The notes under the pieces were generated by a model. The model was not told where the DNA came from. It saw nothing but the letters and a program-made list of their open reading frames with translations, and searched no databases. A stretch of DNA of 64,000 nucleotides from Aphanomyces cochlioides. Lineage: Eukaryota > Oomycota > Saprolegniomycetes > Saprolegniales > Verrucalvaceae. Numbering within the stretch: the stretch's first letter is position 1; each line of letters starts with the position of its first letter. Of the stretch, positions 1 through 9,696 are shown piece by piece. The DNA lies in NCBI GenBank assembly GCA_019828595.1, contig JAHQRK010000001.1:434001-498000 (forward strand). The letters are read 5' to 3'. Made by a program: the position numbers and the translations under genes.

Positions 1-911
1 TCCTCAAGGACAAAGCGTACATGCTCGAGCACATCATCGCGTCGTGGTCTTCACGCACCAACACGCCCGCGTTGCAGTACACGTAAGTTCAGTATTCCTT
101 GCAATTCTCATCCTCATTCACTCTGGATAGGATTCCAAAGGAACCGCCGAGCGCCGTCTCGCAGTACTTTCGATGGATCCGCTGGGCGAAAGAACTCATT
201 GCCGACTTGGGAAACAAAGCTCCCGTCCATGTCCGCACGAACGGCAAGGACTACCCGTCCTTCTACCGCCGCTTCCAGAACGATGTAAGCTGCAACTCCT
301 CATGACGACTGACTCATACGGATTAGTTGGTCAATTACATCTTGAAGGACCACACGACGGAAGATCTCGTCGCTATCCTCGGCCAGGAATGGGCCGACTG
401 GCTCGAGACGAACAAGGCAGCGTACGATGTGATCATTGACGGCGCGCGCCACAATCCCATCATATTTGACTTGGCCGTTCAAGCGTGGACGAAACGCGCG
501 GGTCCTGGTCTCTTTGACTACCAGCCTCCTGCGCAGTTGAAACACTTTGAGCCGAATCGCTTCGTGACGCTCTTCTTGTACTTGAACGACGTGGACGAAG
601 GTGGTGAGACGGTCTTCCCGCACTCGAAAGAACGCTTTGTGACCAACATTGCGCGCGAAGGCATGGACGAATGCTCGGAGGGTCTTGCCGTCCCTCCAAC
701 CAAGCTGCACGCGTCGTTGTTCTACGCCCAAACGCCTGACAACGAGTTGGATCCCATGAGTTTGCACGGCGGCTGTCCTCCCGCCAAGGGCGTCAAATGT
801 AAGTCTTCACTGTCCAACTTGGAGCTGACTGCAATCTTTGTGCTAGTTGGAGCGAACTCCTTCACGTGGAATGCCGACGCCGACGAAGGTTCCGACGCCT
901 GGGGCTTCTAA
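1..911 (+). CDS. Prolyl 4-hydroxylase-like 2OG-Fe(II) oxygenase, 3' part (P4H copy A)
   Basis: This is the 3' end of a P4H-like dioxygenase gene that starts before the window. Exons read in frame at 3-82, 131-284, 327-798 and 847-911, separated by introns of 48, 42 and 48 nt with GTAAG donors and TAG acceptors. The last three exons have exactly the same lengths (154, 472, 65) as those of copy C. The distal iron-binding histidine and the 2OG-binding lysine lie in HGGCPPAKGVK, split by the last intron so that the next exon adds FGANSFTWN. The family hydroxylates peptidyl proline in the secretory pathway using Fe(II), 2-oxoglutarate and ascorbate; the substrate here is unknown. The proximal HxD motif lies upstream, outside the window. 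The stop is TAA at 909-911. Confidence 0.88.
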
Positions 912-983
912 TCCACATCATCATGTCCATCTAACATGTTTCTTCCATCCGCAATGTCATGTTCATGTCGTACTCCGATGAAA

Positions 984-1066
984 GGTCGAAAGGGTCGACG
1001 TTCCACTTGTTTTCTCTTCACATGGAACGTCGACGCCGACGAAGGCGCGAGTGCGCTTGGCTTTTA
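984..1066 (+). pseudogene. Chimeric P4H remnant: promoter-like piece joined to a last exon
   Basis: Positions 984-1008 match the sequence about 60 bases upstream of the copy C start (near 26733-26753). They run almost directly into a copy of the P4H last exon at 1010-1066, which reads LFTWNVDADEGASALGF like copy C. Everything between promoter and last exon is missing, so this is a deletion or recombination remnant of a former P4H gene. The pogo element that follows is inserted within the TA of its stop codon. It cannot encode an enzyme. Confidence 0.7.
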
Positions 1067-1093
1067 CCATATTTGACATGTTATAGCGGTGTA
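1067..1093 (+). repeat. Left terminal inverted repeat of pogo element I
   Basis: About 26 bases match the reverse complement of 8185-8210. The left copy lacks one C of the CCC start seen at the right end. Confidence 0.85.
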
Positions 1094-1367
1094 TTTTTAA
1101 GGTGCACAAAATGGAATTTGTATGCACAGGAAAACTTTGAACGGAAATACAGTCTAGACTGTCAGGAAGAAAACATATCAAAATTTATATTTTTGAAAAC
1201 TTATATATTCATGTACGAAAAATGGGAGGATTAGTTTATCGAACTCTGATCGCCACACCACCGGCGTCGCCGACGGTCCCGAACACTTCATGGAGGAAAT
1301 TCAAATTTTGAATTCAAATCAACTGAGAGGCACTTATTGAGAACACTTCAATAATTAACTGTATATA

Positions 1368-2595
1368 ATGAGCCCCGTGGATATCAAGCCGCCACTTAAG
1401 TCTACCAGAAAGCTCTTCATGACAAATGCCCAAAAGGCACGAGTGGCCGAGCATGCAAAAGACAACCCAAAGAAGACACTACGAGAACTGTGCGTCTGGG
1501 CATTTCATAACATGCAACTTCCATCGATACCCTCTGCCCCAGCGATCCATCGCGCTCTGAAGCAAGTCTTGGATCGCAATCAACCCGAGCTGAAGATGCG
1601 AAAGCGAGTGACCTCCGAGAGATTAGAAATGGATCTACTCGAGTGGCTCGAGGATTGTGAAACCTATGGCATCAAGATCACTTATGATGCAATCAAAGAA
1701 TATGCGGCTGAGATCAGCGCGACGTAAGACAGAGTCAATTTGACCTTTTCACAAGGCTGGGTTTGCAGTCCTTTGGCTCGCCACAAAATGGGTCGAAAAT
1801 ATGTTCACGGGGAGTCTTTGTCAGTCGATGAAACTGTCATCGAAGAAGGCCGCAAGGACGTGCAAGAAATGACGATGTTTTATGAAGCAAGTGAAGTCTA
1901 CAATTTTGATGAAACTGCCTACTTTTACGGCAAAGGTCACACGAGCACGATCTCAAGAAAGAGTGCCAATGGGCGCAAGGATGAAAAATCGAATCACCCT
2001 TGCGGCTGCTGTGAATGCCGACGATTCTGACAAAAGAGAAATCAAGTTCATCGGTCACTCAATCAGACCACGATGGTTTGGTGATCGCTCGACAGAAGAA
2101 ATGCACCTTAACTATTCGAGCAGCAAAAAAGGCTGGATGACGTCCACACTGTTCAATGAGTGGCTTGAATGTTTCAACGCGTCGATGGCAAAACAAGACC
2201 GCAAAGTTCTACTGCTTGTAGACAATGCCTCATCCCTTCGCGCGATTGAGTCTTTGTCCAATGTTGAAGTGCGTTTTTTGCCGCCGAACACAACAGCATA
2301 CTTGCAACCTTTGGATGCTGGTATTATCGCTGCACTGAAGAAGAAAATCCAATGGCGAAAGACCAAAATGGTTCTGTCGAAGTTTGAGAAACTGCGTCGT
2401 CAGCACAAAGCTGCTGGCACAAAGCCATCAAGACGAGAGATTATCGAGATCTACAAAGTCGACAGGAATCAACTGGGCCAAAGAGGCATGGGAGGAAATC
2501 TCAATGTCGACTGTTTCCAACTGCTGGAAACACACCAACATCGTCGGAAACACTATGGAAGAGCTCTCGACGAGTTTCCAACACCTCCATATTGA
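1368..2595 (+). pseudogene. pogo/Tigger-type transposase (DDE_1), broken
   Basis: The N-terminal part (1368-1727) looks like a CENP-B/pogo helix-turn-helix region. After an in-frame TAA at 1725-1727 the same frame resumes with FSQGWVCSPLARHKM, the usual second DNA-binding segment, and reaches the first catalytic aspartate in YNFDETAYFY (near 1910). A frameshift near 1950-1970 moves the reading to the frame that covers 1882-2595. This frame holds the second aspartate in LLLVDNAS and the C-terminal FLPPNTTAYLQPLDAG block with the third aspartate, which is diagnostic of DDE_1 transposases. The gene therefore has at least one nonsense codon and one frameshift and should be inactive. It resembles only distantly the intact pogo gene at 60891. 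Confidence 0.85.
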
Positions 2596-2625
2596 CCCAA
2601 TGTCCATTCACTTCGTAATGTAGTT

Positions 2626-2731
2626 GATAATGAACGGAAATGAGCCGATTTGGTCGCTTTGAAAATTCATCGAAAGCTTCTCCAGGGTGTCGACAATGAT
2701 GTTGATGTGCAGAGTTGGAAACAGTCGAATT
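2626..2731 (-). pseudogene. Fragment of a second pogo-type transposase, 3' half beyond the Copia insertion
   Basis: The reverse strand here is similar at DNA level to plus-strand 2505-2580 of the neighbouring transposase (STVSN..HQH..PGEAFDEFSK against STVSNCWKHTNI..ELSTSF). It continues the minus-strand fragment at 7672-7841 once the Copia provirus is removed. The two transposase copies lie tail to tail. Confidence 0.55.
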
Positions 2732-2991
2732 TGTTGGAACGCGAGTTCCTTCAGGCGCAAAGATGAGTCGGTGGCTGTGAGGCCACGAGTGCTTTTTGAA
2801 GAGTGTATTGATGGTTAGCACTAAGTCTACCTACATGAATGGTGCACATAGCTTCCTGCACACGACTTATCTAAATCTATATCTGTTCTCTCTAATCTAA
2901 TAAATGTAGCTCACATGTTTCCTTTGATCATGGTGCATGATGCATGAACGTGCAAAGCCGATCCTCCGGGAAGGGCCAACACCTCTCAACA
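2732..2991 (-). repeat. Copia 3' LTR
   Basis: This 260-bp repeat matches 7408-7671 except for a 4-bp indel (one copy of a CATA duplication). It has TG..CA ends within the perfect TGTTG/CAACA termini. Confidence 0.95.
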
Positions 2992-3023
2992 CTCCCCTGT
3001 GTTGGCGCTGGAGGTGGATCGCG

Positions 3024-6000
3024 CTAATTCGGCTTCGAATGGGGTTGGGGTTGGAAGCCTTCTTCTGATTGGCTGGTTGCTGATGCCAACTGCCTCATCT
3101 CATTTTCGTTTTCCGGATGCATAGCTTCAGTTTTGAATTTGTCGATGGCGGCTCGTGTTGAGACCTTGGTCAGCACGTCAGCGAGTTGGCCCGCGGTGCC
3201 GACGTGGCGCAGGTCGACGACGCCAGCTTGGATCAGTTGGCGAATGAAGTGGTGTCGCACATCGATGTGCTTGCTCCGGCTTGCGACGCCGACGTTTTCC
3301 GCCGTGGAAATGGCAGCCTTGTTGTCGCATCAGGTAAGTGTTGGATGGTCTTGTCTCATACTCAGATCTTCAAGTAGGCCTCGAAGCCATACCACTTCCT
3401 TCGCCAACTCAGCTAGCGCAACGTACTCGGCCTCGCATGTTGACAGCGCAACGACTCGCTGGCGCGCTGACTTCCACGACACGATGCCGCCACCGACAAA
3501 GCAAGCGAAGCCTGTGGTCGACCGTCGGTCAGGTCTTGTCGCCCAGCTTGCGTCACAGTACCCGACGAGGTTGGCGACAGGCGAGCGGAAGGTGAGTCCG
3601 GTGCCGATGTTGTGCTTGACGTATCGAAGGACTAGCTTGGCGCCAATGGCGTGGGGTACTCGCGGGTCATGGAGGTGGCGCGACAAGCGCTGAACGGCGT
3701 GCGACATATCAGGCCGGGTACATGTCATGAGGTACATCAATGACCCGACCATCGATCGGTAAGTCTCTTGGTCGGTCGGTGGTTGACTGCTGTCGTGCCA
3801 TAGGTCTTCACGATCGTCGACCTCGGGGGTAGTGTACCCATGGCATGCGGTCATCCCAAAGCGGGCGAGGATCTTGCGAGCGTATGCCTCTTGCGTCAAG
3901 GTAATCTTGCCATCATGCTTATCATACTCAATCTTGATGCCTAGGAAGAATGACATCTCTCCTTGGCGCTTGAGCTTCATCTTGGTTTCGAGCTGGTCCA
4001 AGATCATGTCGGCCTTGGCTTCTGTCGAAGCAAACACCAAGAAATCGTCCACGTAAGTAGCGATCATTTCCAATTCTTCACGGCTACCACGCAGATAGAG
4101 GCACGGATCGTGGTTGCTTGGACGGAAGCCAAGGCCAACAACGATCTTGCGGCAATGCTCAAACCAGGCAAGAGCCGCCTGCTTCAAGCCATACAGCGCC
4201 TTGATCAGTAGCATCTAGCGGTGGTGCCGTCGCCATGTCCAGGCGGTTGATCGACATAGATCATCACACCTTTGTCGATGAACGCCTGGACAAAGGCCGT
4301 GTCGGCATCGGCTTGGAGGACTGCCAACTTCTTGGCCGCTGTCAAGGCCATGCATGTGCGAACAGTTGTCACCTTGACGACGGGAGAGAATGTGTCGAGG
4401 TAGTCGACTCCTTGGACTTGACTGAACCCTTTGCATACTAGGCGCGCTTTGTACCGGACAACTTCGCCCGCGGCATTTGTCTTCTTCGCGTATGTCCATC
4501 GGCTGCCGATCGATTTGCGGCCTGGTGGAAGGTCGACAAGCTTCCACGTGCCGGCTTCGCGCAGCTGCTGGAGTTCCGTTTGCTCTGCCTTCGCCCACTC
4601 GTCGCGGTCCTTCATGGCCATTGCCTCGCGATGGCTCTGAGGGACGTCAACCGGTGGCGCCATGGCTGAGCAAGCGAACTCGACGCCATCGATTGTCATT
4701 GAAGCTGCCACGTGGGAGTCATCGATCGTCCAGTTGGCGTCAGCGCTGTTGTCGAGCGGTTCACTGGCAACTCCTTGCTGCTCACGTGATGGGTTGTCGG
4801 TGGGTCGTCCATGGACAGCGCTGACGTCGCGACTTGGTGGGCGCAACTTATCCCGAGGACGCAGCACCATCCCGCTTGGCATTACATTTCGGTCATCATG
4901 GGTACGTGGTCCACTGTCACTTCTCTTGAACCGGTCAAGTAGGCGAAGGGTGGGTCTTGACGTCTGGTCGCCAACGGGATGGCCAGTGAAGAGCCGCTTT
5001 GGCGTGGGTGGTGATCCCTTGGCCCCAATGGCTTCGCGTGTTCCTTGGTGGCGTGGTGTGCTGTCGGTGGGCTCGACGGTTGGTGGTGCCGGTTGGCTGG
5101 CCGATTGGGTGTGTATTCCCTCTCTTCTTCATCGTCACAATCATCAGTTGTGACTAGGTAGTCATCCAGCTTCGAGCGATCGCCGAGGAATTCGTCCTCG
5201 CAGAAGGTAACATGGACACCAGTGGTCATCTTGTTTGACTCCAAGTCATAGAGTTTCCAAGCCCGTTGATGCTCGGCGTAGCCCATGAAGACGCACTTGG
5301 CGGCCTTCGGTGCGAGTTTGTCTCGACGTGTTGGGTCCTTGACCATATTGTAGGCTACGCAGCCGAAGACGCGGAGTTTGTCAAGCTTGGCGCGATGGCC
5401 TGTCAACGCATGAATTGGTGTGGCGGTGGCCTTGGAGCCGTGAATAACGCGTTTTGGATGAAGGCGGCGGTGTTGACGGCCTCTGCCCACCATCGCCTAG
5501 CCAATCCAGCATGGACAAGCATGGCCATGGCCATCTCCATGAGCGAACGGTGAGCGCGCTCTGCCATTCCATTTTGCCACTGATTGTCTGGTGTAGATGA
5601 CTCGTGGTGGATGCCATGCCTCTTGAGCTCTGCTTCGAAGTCGGCCGACGAGTACTCGGCGCCGCCGTCGGAGCGGAACACTTTTACTTTGTTGCCGGTT
5701 TGCGTTTGGCTCCAAGCCATTATCGCTTTCCAGTTCTCGAGTTGAGTGGTAGCGTCTGTTGAGTGCACAAATCTCACGATCTTGTAGTGCGTGGCGGCGT
5801 CAACGTACACGGTATAGTACTTGCATCCGCCGACTGACGCTGTTCTCATAGGGCCTTTCGTGTCGGAGACCCAACACTCCCCTGGCCGGAACGTCCGCGA
5901 GTGTGTCTTGGGGTTGGGCACCTTGGCCATCTTGGCTTGTATGCAGCACTCACACTTGGCTGTCGGCAAGGCAAGGTCGCTTGGAATGCCCAGCCCCAAG

Positions 6001-7283
6001 GCACCGCATCGGTTGATGGCGGCGATGGGTAAGTGGCCGGCTCTTTGATGCCACAGCTCTGACTTTGACGTAGTGGTCGTGATGGACATGGCTTGCGCGT
6101 CGTTGCGCGCCAACTCGAGCGTCAACACTTTGTCCGTTTGGTTCAGTGTCGCCTTGGCCAAAGGTATACCATCGTGGTCGATCGTGCATTCACCTTCGCC
6201 GAAGGTGAGTTGGCATCTTGGGTTTTTGCGCATGACTGTTGCGACTGATAGTAGCGTGTGAGGCATGCCGTCGACCAGCAGGACGTCCTTCAAGACCAAG
6301 ACGGTTCCAAGGCTCGTTTTGAAGCGCATCGTGTCCATCTTTGTCGCCCGTGTCTTGGCGCCGGTGGCGACGACCACCATGCGATCACAGTCGGTCAAGT
6401 CGGTCAGCAGCGATGCGTCGCCGGTCATGTGCGACGACGCGCCGCTGTCGACAATGATGGGCCTCAACGCCGCGACCGAATGCAGGGCAGTGTCGTCGCA
6501 GTCTTCGATTCTCGCCGTGAACGTCCAAACGCATTCATCAAGTGCGTTGTTGCTCGCGACGTCTCGCTTATCCTCTTGCTTGTAGGGCTTTGTCTTTCGC
6601 GGCCTACCAGCAGCTTTTTGGTGGCACTCGGATTGCCAGTGCCCACTTTTGCCGCACCAGTGGCATTCGCCCTTCTTGCTGCGTTTGTCCCGATTATTGC
6701 CTTGTTTTGCGCTAAGAGCTCTCTCATCGTTATTGCTGCCGCGTGGTGGACGTAAGGCGCCGGTCTTGATGGCGGCCTTATACTCGGTTTCCAAGAGAGA
6801 GCGGACGCGCGCAAAGTCGCCGCTCAAGGTAATCGATGATGCAACTTGATGCGTAACATGTCGTAGCTCCCATGGCATCATTTGGAGCAGCCGATCGACG
6901 CTTGTTGCGCTTGTCATTTCGCTGTCGGCTTCACGTAGCCGTCGCAGCACAATCTCATAACGTTCCATGAACTCAGGTAACGTTTCTTGTTTCTGATTCC
7001 ACTTCATGCCGTAGAAATCTTCCATTACATCAAGACGGTCCAAACGCGTCTTGGGCTCGTGATGATCTGCGAGCGCTTTGTATGCGGCTGCTGCCGTCGT
7101 TGAGTTCTCAATGTACTGGAACTGCGACGGCGCAATGCATTGAATCAATAACCCCAATGCCAGCCCATCGTTGGCGGCGTCAGCGGTGTCAGCCTCATCG
7201 TCGAGGTTCGTTCCTTCTCGTCCCGGTGTACGGAAGTGTGATGGCTTTGTAGGTCGCTTTGACGTAGCCGACTCTACATACAT
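3024..7283 (-). pseudogene. Copia Gag-Pol polyprotein, broken
   Basis: Order along the minus strand: Gag (7283 to about 6640) ending in the zinc knuckle CHWCGKSGHWQSEC; protease with VDSGASSHM; GAG-pre-integrase with LWHQRAGHL; integrase core with aspartates in SDTKGP and RSDGGAEY and glutamate in NGMAERAHR; reverse transcriptase with ALYGLKQA and YVDD (near 4050); RNase H ending near 3024 with AGQLADVLTK. This is the Copia order, with integrase before reverse transcriptase. Lesions: a frameshift between the frames of 5403-7283 and 4882-5493, another at about 4882, another at about 4210, and a TGA near 3330 just before CDNKAA of RNase H. Gag starts at an ATG 120 bp inside the LTR and looks short at its N-terminus. 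Enzymes are recognisable but not expressible as one protein. Confidence 0.93.
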
Positions 7284-7407
7284 GGATTATGATGCCATAA
7301 TCCCTTAGCGAGCAATCGACCTCTCAGGTACGTTCTCCATTGGTTCCAGTTGCCTTCTCAGAAGCATCATAGGGGTCTTCAGACTCATTGCGGTTGGGCT
7401 CATAACC

Positions 7408-7671
7408 TGTTGGAACGCGAGTTCCTTCAGGCGCAAAGATGAGTCGGTGGCTGTGAGGCCACGAGTGCTTTTTGAAGAGTGTATTGATGGTTAGCACTAA
7501 GTCTACCTACATGAATGGTGCACATACATAGCTTCCTGCACACGACTTATCTAAATCTATATCTGTTCTCTCTAATCTAATAAATGTAGCTCACATGTTT
7601 CCTTTGATCATGGTGCATGATGCATGAACGTGCAAAGCCGATCCTCCGGGAAGGGCCAACACCTCTCAACA
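7408..7671 (-). repeat. Copia 5' LTR
   Basis: This 264-bp repeat is the promoter-side LTR for the minus-strand element. It is followed outside by the target duplication GAATT at 7672-7676. Confidence 0.95.
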
Positions 7672-7841
7672 GAATTGATAGCTCCTTTGAGCCCCCTTGG
7701 CACAGTTGATTGCTGTCTCCATGTCTGGCGTCTTGGTTCGTCAATCTCTTGTCTTGATCGTTTTGTGCCAGTCGCTAGCATCAAAGGCTCCAAGTATCTT
7801 GTCTTGTTCGACGGCAAAAAACACACTTCAGATTGATTCAA
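7672..7841 (-). pseudogene. Fragment of a second pogo-type transposase (C-terminal catalytic block)
   Basis: The minus strand reads VCFLPSNKTRYLEPL, equivalent to VRFLPPNTTAYLQPLDAG of the plus-strand gene, followed by about 35 residues of the C-terminal region. It is then cut by the Copia provirus at the GAATT duplication, and the fragment continues at 2731-2626. The third catalytic aspartate is not conserved (EPLMLAT). Confidence 0.7.
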
Positions 7842-8210
7842 GGCCTTGGTGTGCCATAGAAAATAAATGACTTGATTTTTGTATCTTGCTGCAATATATT
7901 ATCTCTCTCAAAATTTATATGAAAACCTCTGAAAGTTTTGTTTCTTCCTGACAGTCTAGACTGTACCTCTAATATTCAATAAAAATCAAATGCTGAGGTT
8001 TTTTCAAATTCAATTGACCTAAGAGTGTACTGATGGACGCAATTTGGAAAATGATCATTATGCGCTTAATGGGACTATCAGTGCAATCAATGCCGAAGCA
8101 CCTTAAGAATTAAATACCTTTCAAATAAAATTTTTGACAGTTGCTCAAAAATACTATATTTAGGAGGTTTTCGAATGGAAAACACACCGCTATAACATGT
8201 CAAATATGGG
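7842..8210. other. Right arm of pogo element I, no gene
   Basis: AT-rich DNA. It contains an inverted copy of the left-arm segment with the CAGTCTAGACTG palindrome (near 7950) and ends in the right terminal repeat at 8185-8210. I see no coding sequence. Confidence 0.7.
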
Positions 8211-8212
8211 TA

Positions 8213-8564
8213 ATGTCCTCAGTTCAATCCACAGTCTTCTGTCACCCTTTGACTCCTGAGTGTTCCTCATCGAGGAAAGTAAGACAGTCCCGGCCGTCGT
8301 TGGCAGGATAAGGAGATCGCGCTCGCTCTGTTCGACACTCTTCGACCATACATCGACGGCGACAACTCCGCTGTGGAAATCCTCCGCGTCGCCGCAGAAA
8401 AACGTGTTGGCAAGACAGCGTGGCTGGCTGTGATTGTTGGCAACAACTGCTGAGACTTTGGCAACCTCATGGGTGCGGGTGACGTCCTCGACAAGCGAAT
8501 ACACGACGTTCTTTGTGATGAGGCCATCTAGCGACTGAAGTGTCCCCTCATGCACGACTGAATC
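8213..8564. repeat. P4H 3'-flank repeat block R1, copy 1
   Basis: This is one of three near-identical blocks (others near 26328-26566 and 28977-29287) that follow or precede P4H genes. One plus-strand frame reads WQDKEIALALFDTLRPY..AVEILRVAAEKRV in all three with few changes, but it is bounded by stops after about 55 codons and has no start. It may be a shared fragment of an unidentified gene, or simply duplicated flank. The block is interrupted at 8564 by the Gypsy element and resumes at 14101. Confidence 0.75.
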
Positions 8565-8831
8565 TGTAACCGTAGTCGTCCGGTTACTTGCATCGTGACC
8601 CTTGACATGACATGCCTGATGTTGGCATGGCATCTGTATTGACCTCTGTGTGTGAGCACCTGTTGCTCACAGCCATTCCTTTGCATTGAGCCTTCTAGGC
8701 CATTCGTATTCACTGGCCCACAAGCCCCGTTCGTTTATCTAGCTCTTAGCTTTAGTTAGGATAAAGCTAATTCACTTTTCAATTTGCCTCTTGTCCATCA
8801 GACCTTCCTCTGCGGGCTTTGCACGGTTACA
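8565..8831 (+). repeat. Gypsy 5' LTR
   Basis: This 267-bp LTR has 8-bp perfect inverted ends. A TGGTAGCACTC stretch just inside (from about 8834) is the candidate primer-binding site. Confidence 0.93.
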
Positions 8832-8904
8832 CCTGGTAGCACTCTAGTTCGTCCAAGGACCTGCTAGAAGGAAAAGTCACAACTCAACGATTCCAACGTT
8901 TACG

Positions 8905-9696
8905 ATGAACAACGAAGACAGCCCTGTCCGCGAAGGGCGAGAGAGACTCGATGTCCCCAAGTTTGGAGGCTCAGCCTCCGAGAATCTTCTCGTCTGGGAA
9001 GCTGGCGTGAAGATGGCCGTAGAAGCCATGGATTTACAATCTAAAACCAAGCAAGTTGCTTTTGCTGTATCATGCCTTACTGGCAAAGCCCACACCTGGA
9101 CAGTCAACACTTATATGCGCGATGCCCCTGCGATGGACACTCTGCCAAAATTTATCACTCTCATGAAGGCAACTTATTTGCCAAAGGACGCAGCAGTGCG
9201 CCACATGCATCAACTTTTGAAGGCCACTCAAGGCAAACTGACAATCAGCGAGTTTGCCCAGAAGCTGGAATACCACTGGCTCTCCCTGCCTGACAAGGCT
9301 CTAGTCTCCGAAGGAGCGATAGTCAACGTTTTCATGCATGGTTTGAACCATGGCCCTCCGCGACTTGAAGTCTTCCGTCGAATGACCGAGAATATGGTTG
9401 ACGCACTCAATATTGCCCTTGGCGAGCATTACTCGCAATCTGCGGCTTCATTTGCGGGTCATCATGACGCTTACGACATGGAAATTAGCCAAATCGGCAC
9501 GACAAACAATCGCGAACATCGCCATTTTGATCGCCATCGATCCAGCCCAAGTCAAGCACGCATGGTGCGCTGCTACAACTGTCAGCGAACGGGACATATT
9601 TCCCGCAATTGTACAGCGCCTCGTCGACAGGCTTCCAACGCGCATCGTGCGCCTGGGATGCCACAGCGTCGACAGGTAAACTTCATTACCCAGTAG
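8905..9696 (+). CDS. Gypsy Gag protein
   Basis: An open frame of 263 codons with the ATG 73 bp inside the 5' LTR. It contains a retrotransposon Gag-type central region (WEAGVKMAVEAM, LPKFITLMKATYL, ISEFAQKLEYHW) and one C-terminal CCHC zinc knuckle, CYNCQRTGHISRNC (near 9572-9613), which would bind RNA in the virus-like particle. The end overlaps the Pol frame, which lies in the -1 frame from 9609, so programmed -1 frameshifting is a reasonable inference. This is the only undamaged gene of the element. Confidence 0.9.
   Translation: MNNEDSPVREGRERLDVPKFGGSASENLLVWEAGVKMAVEAMDLQSKTKQVAFAVSCLTGKAHTWTVNTYMRDAPAMDTLPKFITLMKATYLPKDAAVRHMHQLLKATQGKLTISEFAQKLEYHWLSLPDKALVSEGAIVNVFMHGLNHGPPRLEVFRRMTENMVDALNIALGEHYSQSAASFAGHHDAYDMEISQIGTTNNREHRHFDRHRSSPSQARMVRCYNCQRTGHISRNCTAPRRQASNAHRAPGMPQRRQVNFITQ

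Larger units (their letters stand above)
2732..7671 (-). mobile_element. Ty1/Copia LTR retrotransposon, full-length provirus with decayed pol
   Basis: The LTRs at 2732-2991 and 7408-7671 are nearly identical; the right one has a 4-bp extra CATA. Each begins TGTTG and ends CAACA. The flanking 5-mers at 2727-2731 and 7672-7676 are both GAATT, a perfect target duplication. The element is transcribed on the minus strand. A candidate primer-binding site (GGTTATGAGCCCAA on the minus strand, ending at 7407) adjoins the 5' LTR, and a purine tract (ACAGGGGAG, minus strand, 2992-3000) adjoins the 3' LTR. Highly similar LTRs but several pol lesions suggest moderate age, or mobilisation in trans. Confidence 0.95.
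1067..8210. mobile_element. pogo/Tc1-mariner-class DNA transposon I, with nested Copia provirus
   Basis: The element is flanked by TA at 1065-1066 and 8211-8212. Its ends are near-identical inverted repeats, CCATATTTGACATGTTATAG at 1067 and, reverse-complemented, CCCATATTTGACATGTTATA ending at 8210, both continuing to GCGGTGT. The right arm adds about 200 bp of AT-rich DNA. Both arms also share the palindrome CAGTCTAGACTG (near 1151 and 7950) in inverted positions. The uninterrupted site exists in paralogous DNA at 28950-28965, which proves the boundaries. It carries one plus-strand transposase pseudogene and a minus-strand transposase fragment that is split by the Copia insertion. Confidence 0.85.

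Noticed and set aside
8190..8633. Long minus-strand open frame across repeat block R1
   Set aside because: It is open in copies 1 and 3 but not preserved in the same frame in copy 2, has no recognisable motif, and lies opposite the more conserved plus-strand frame.
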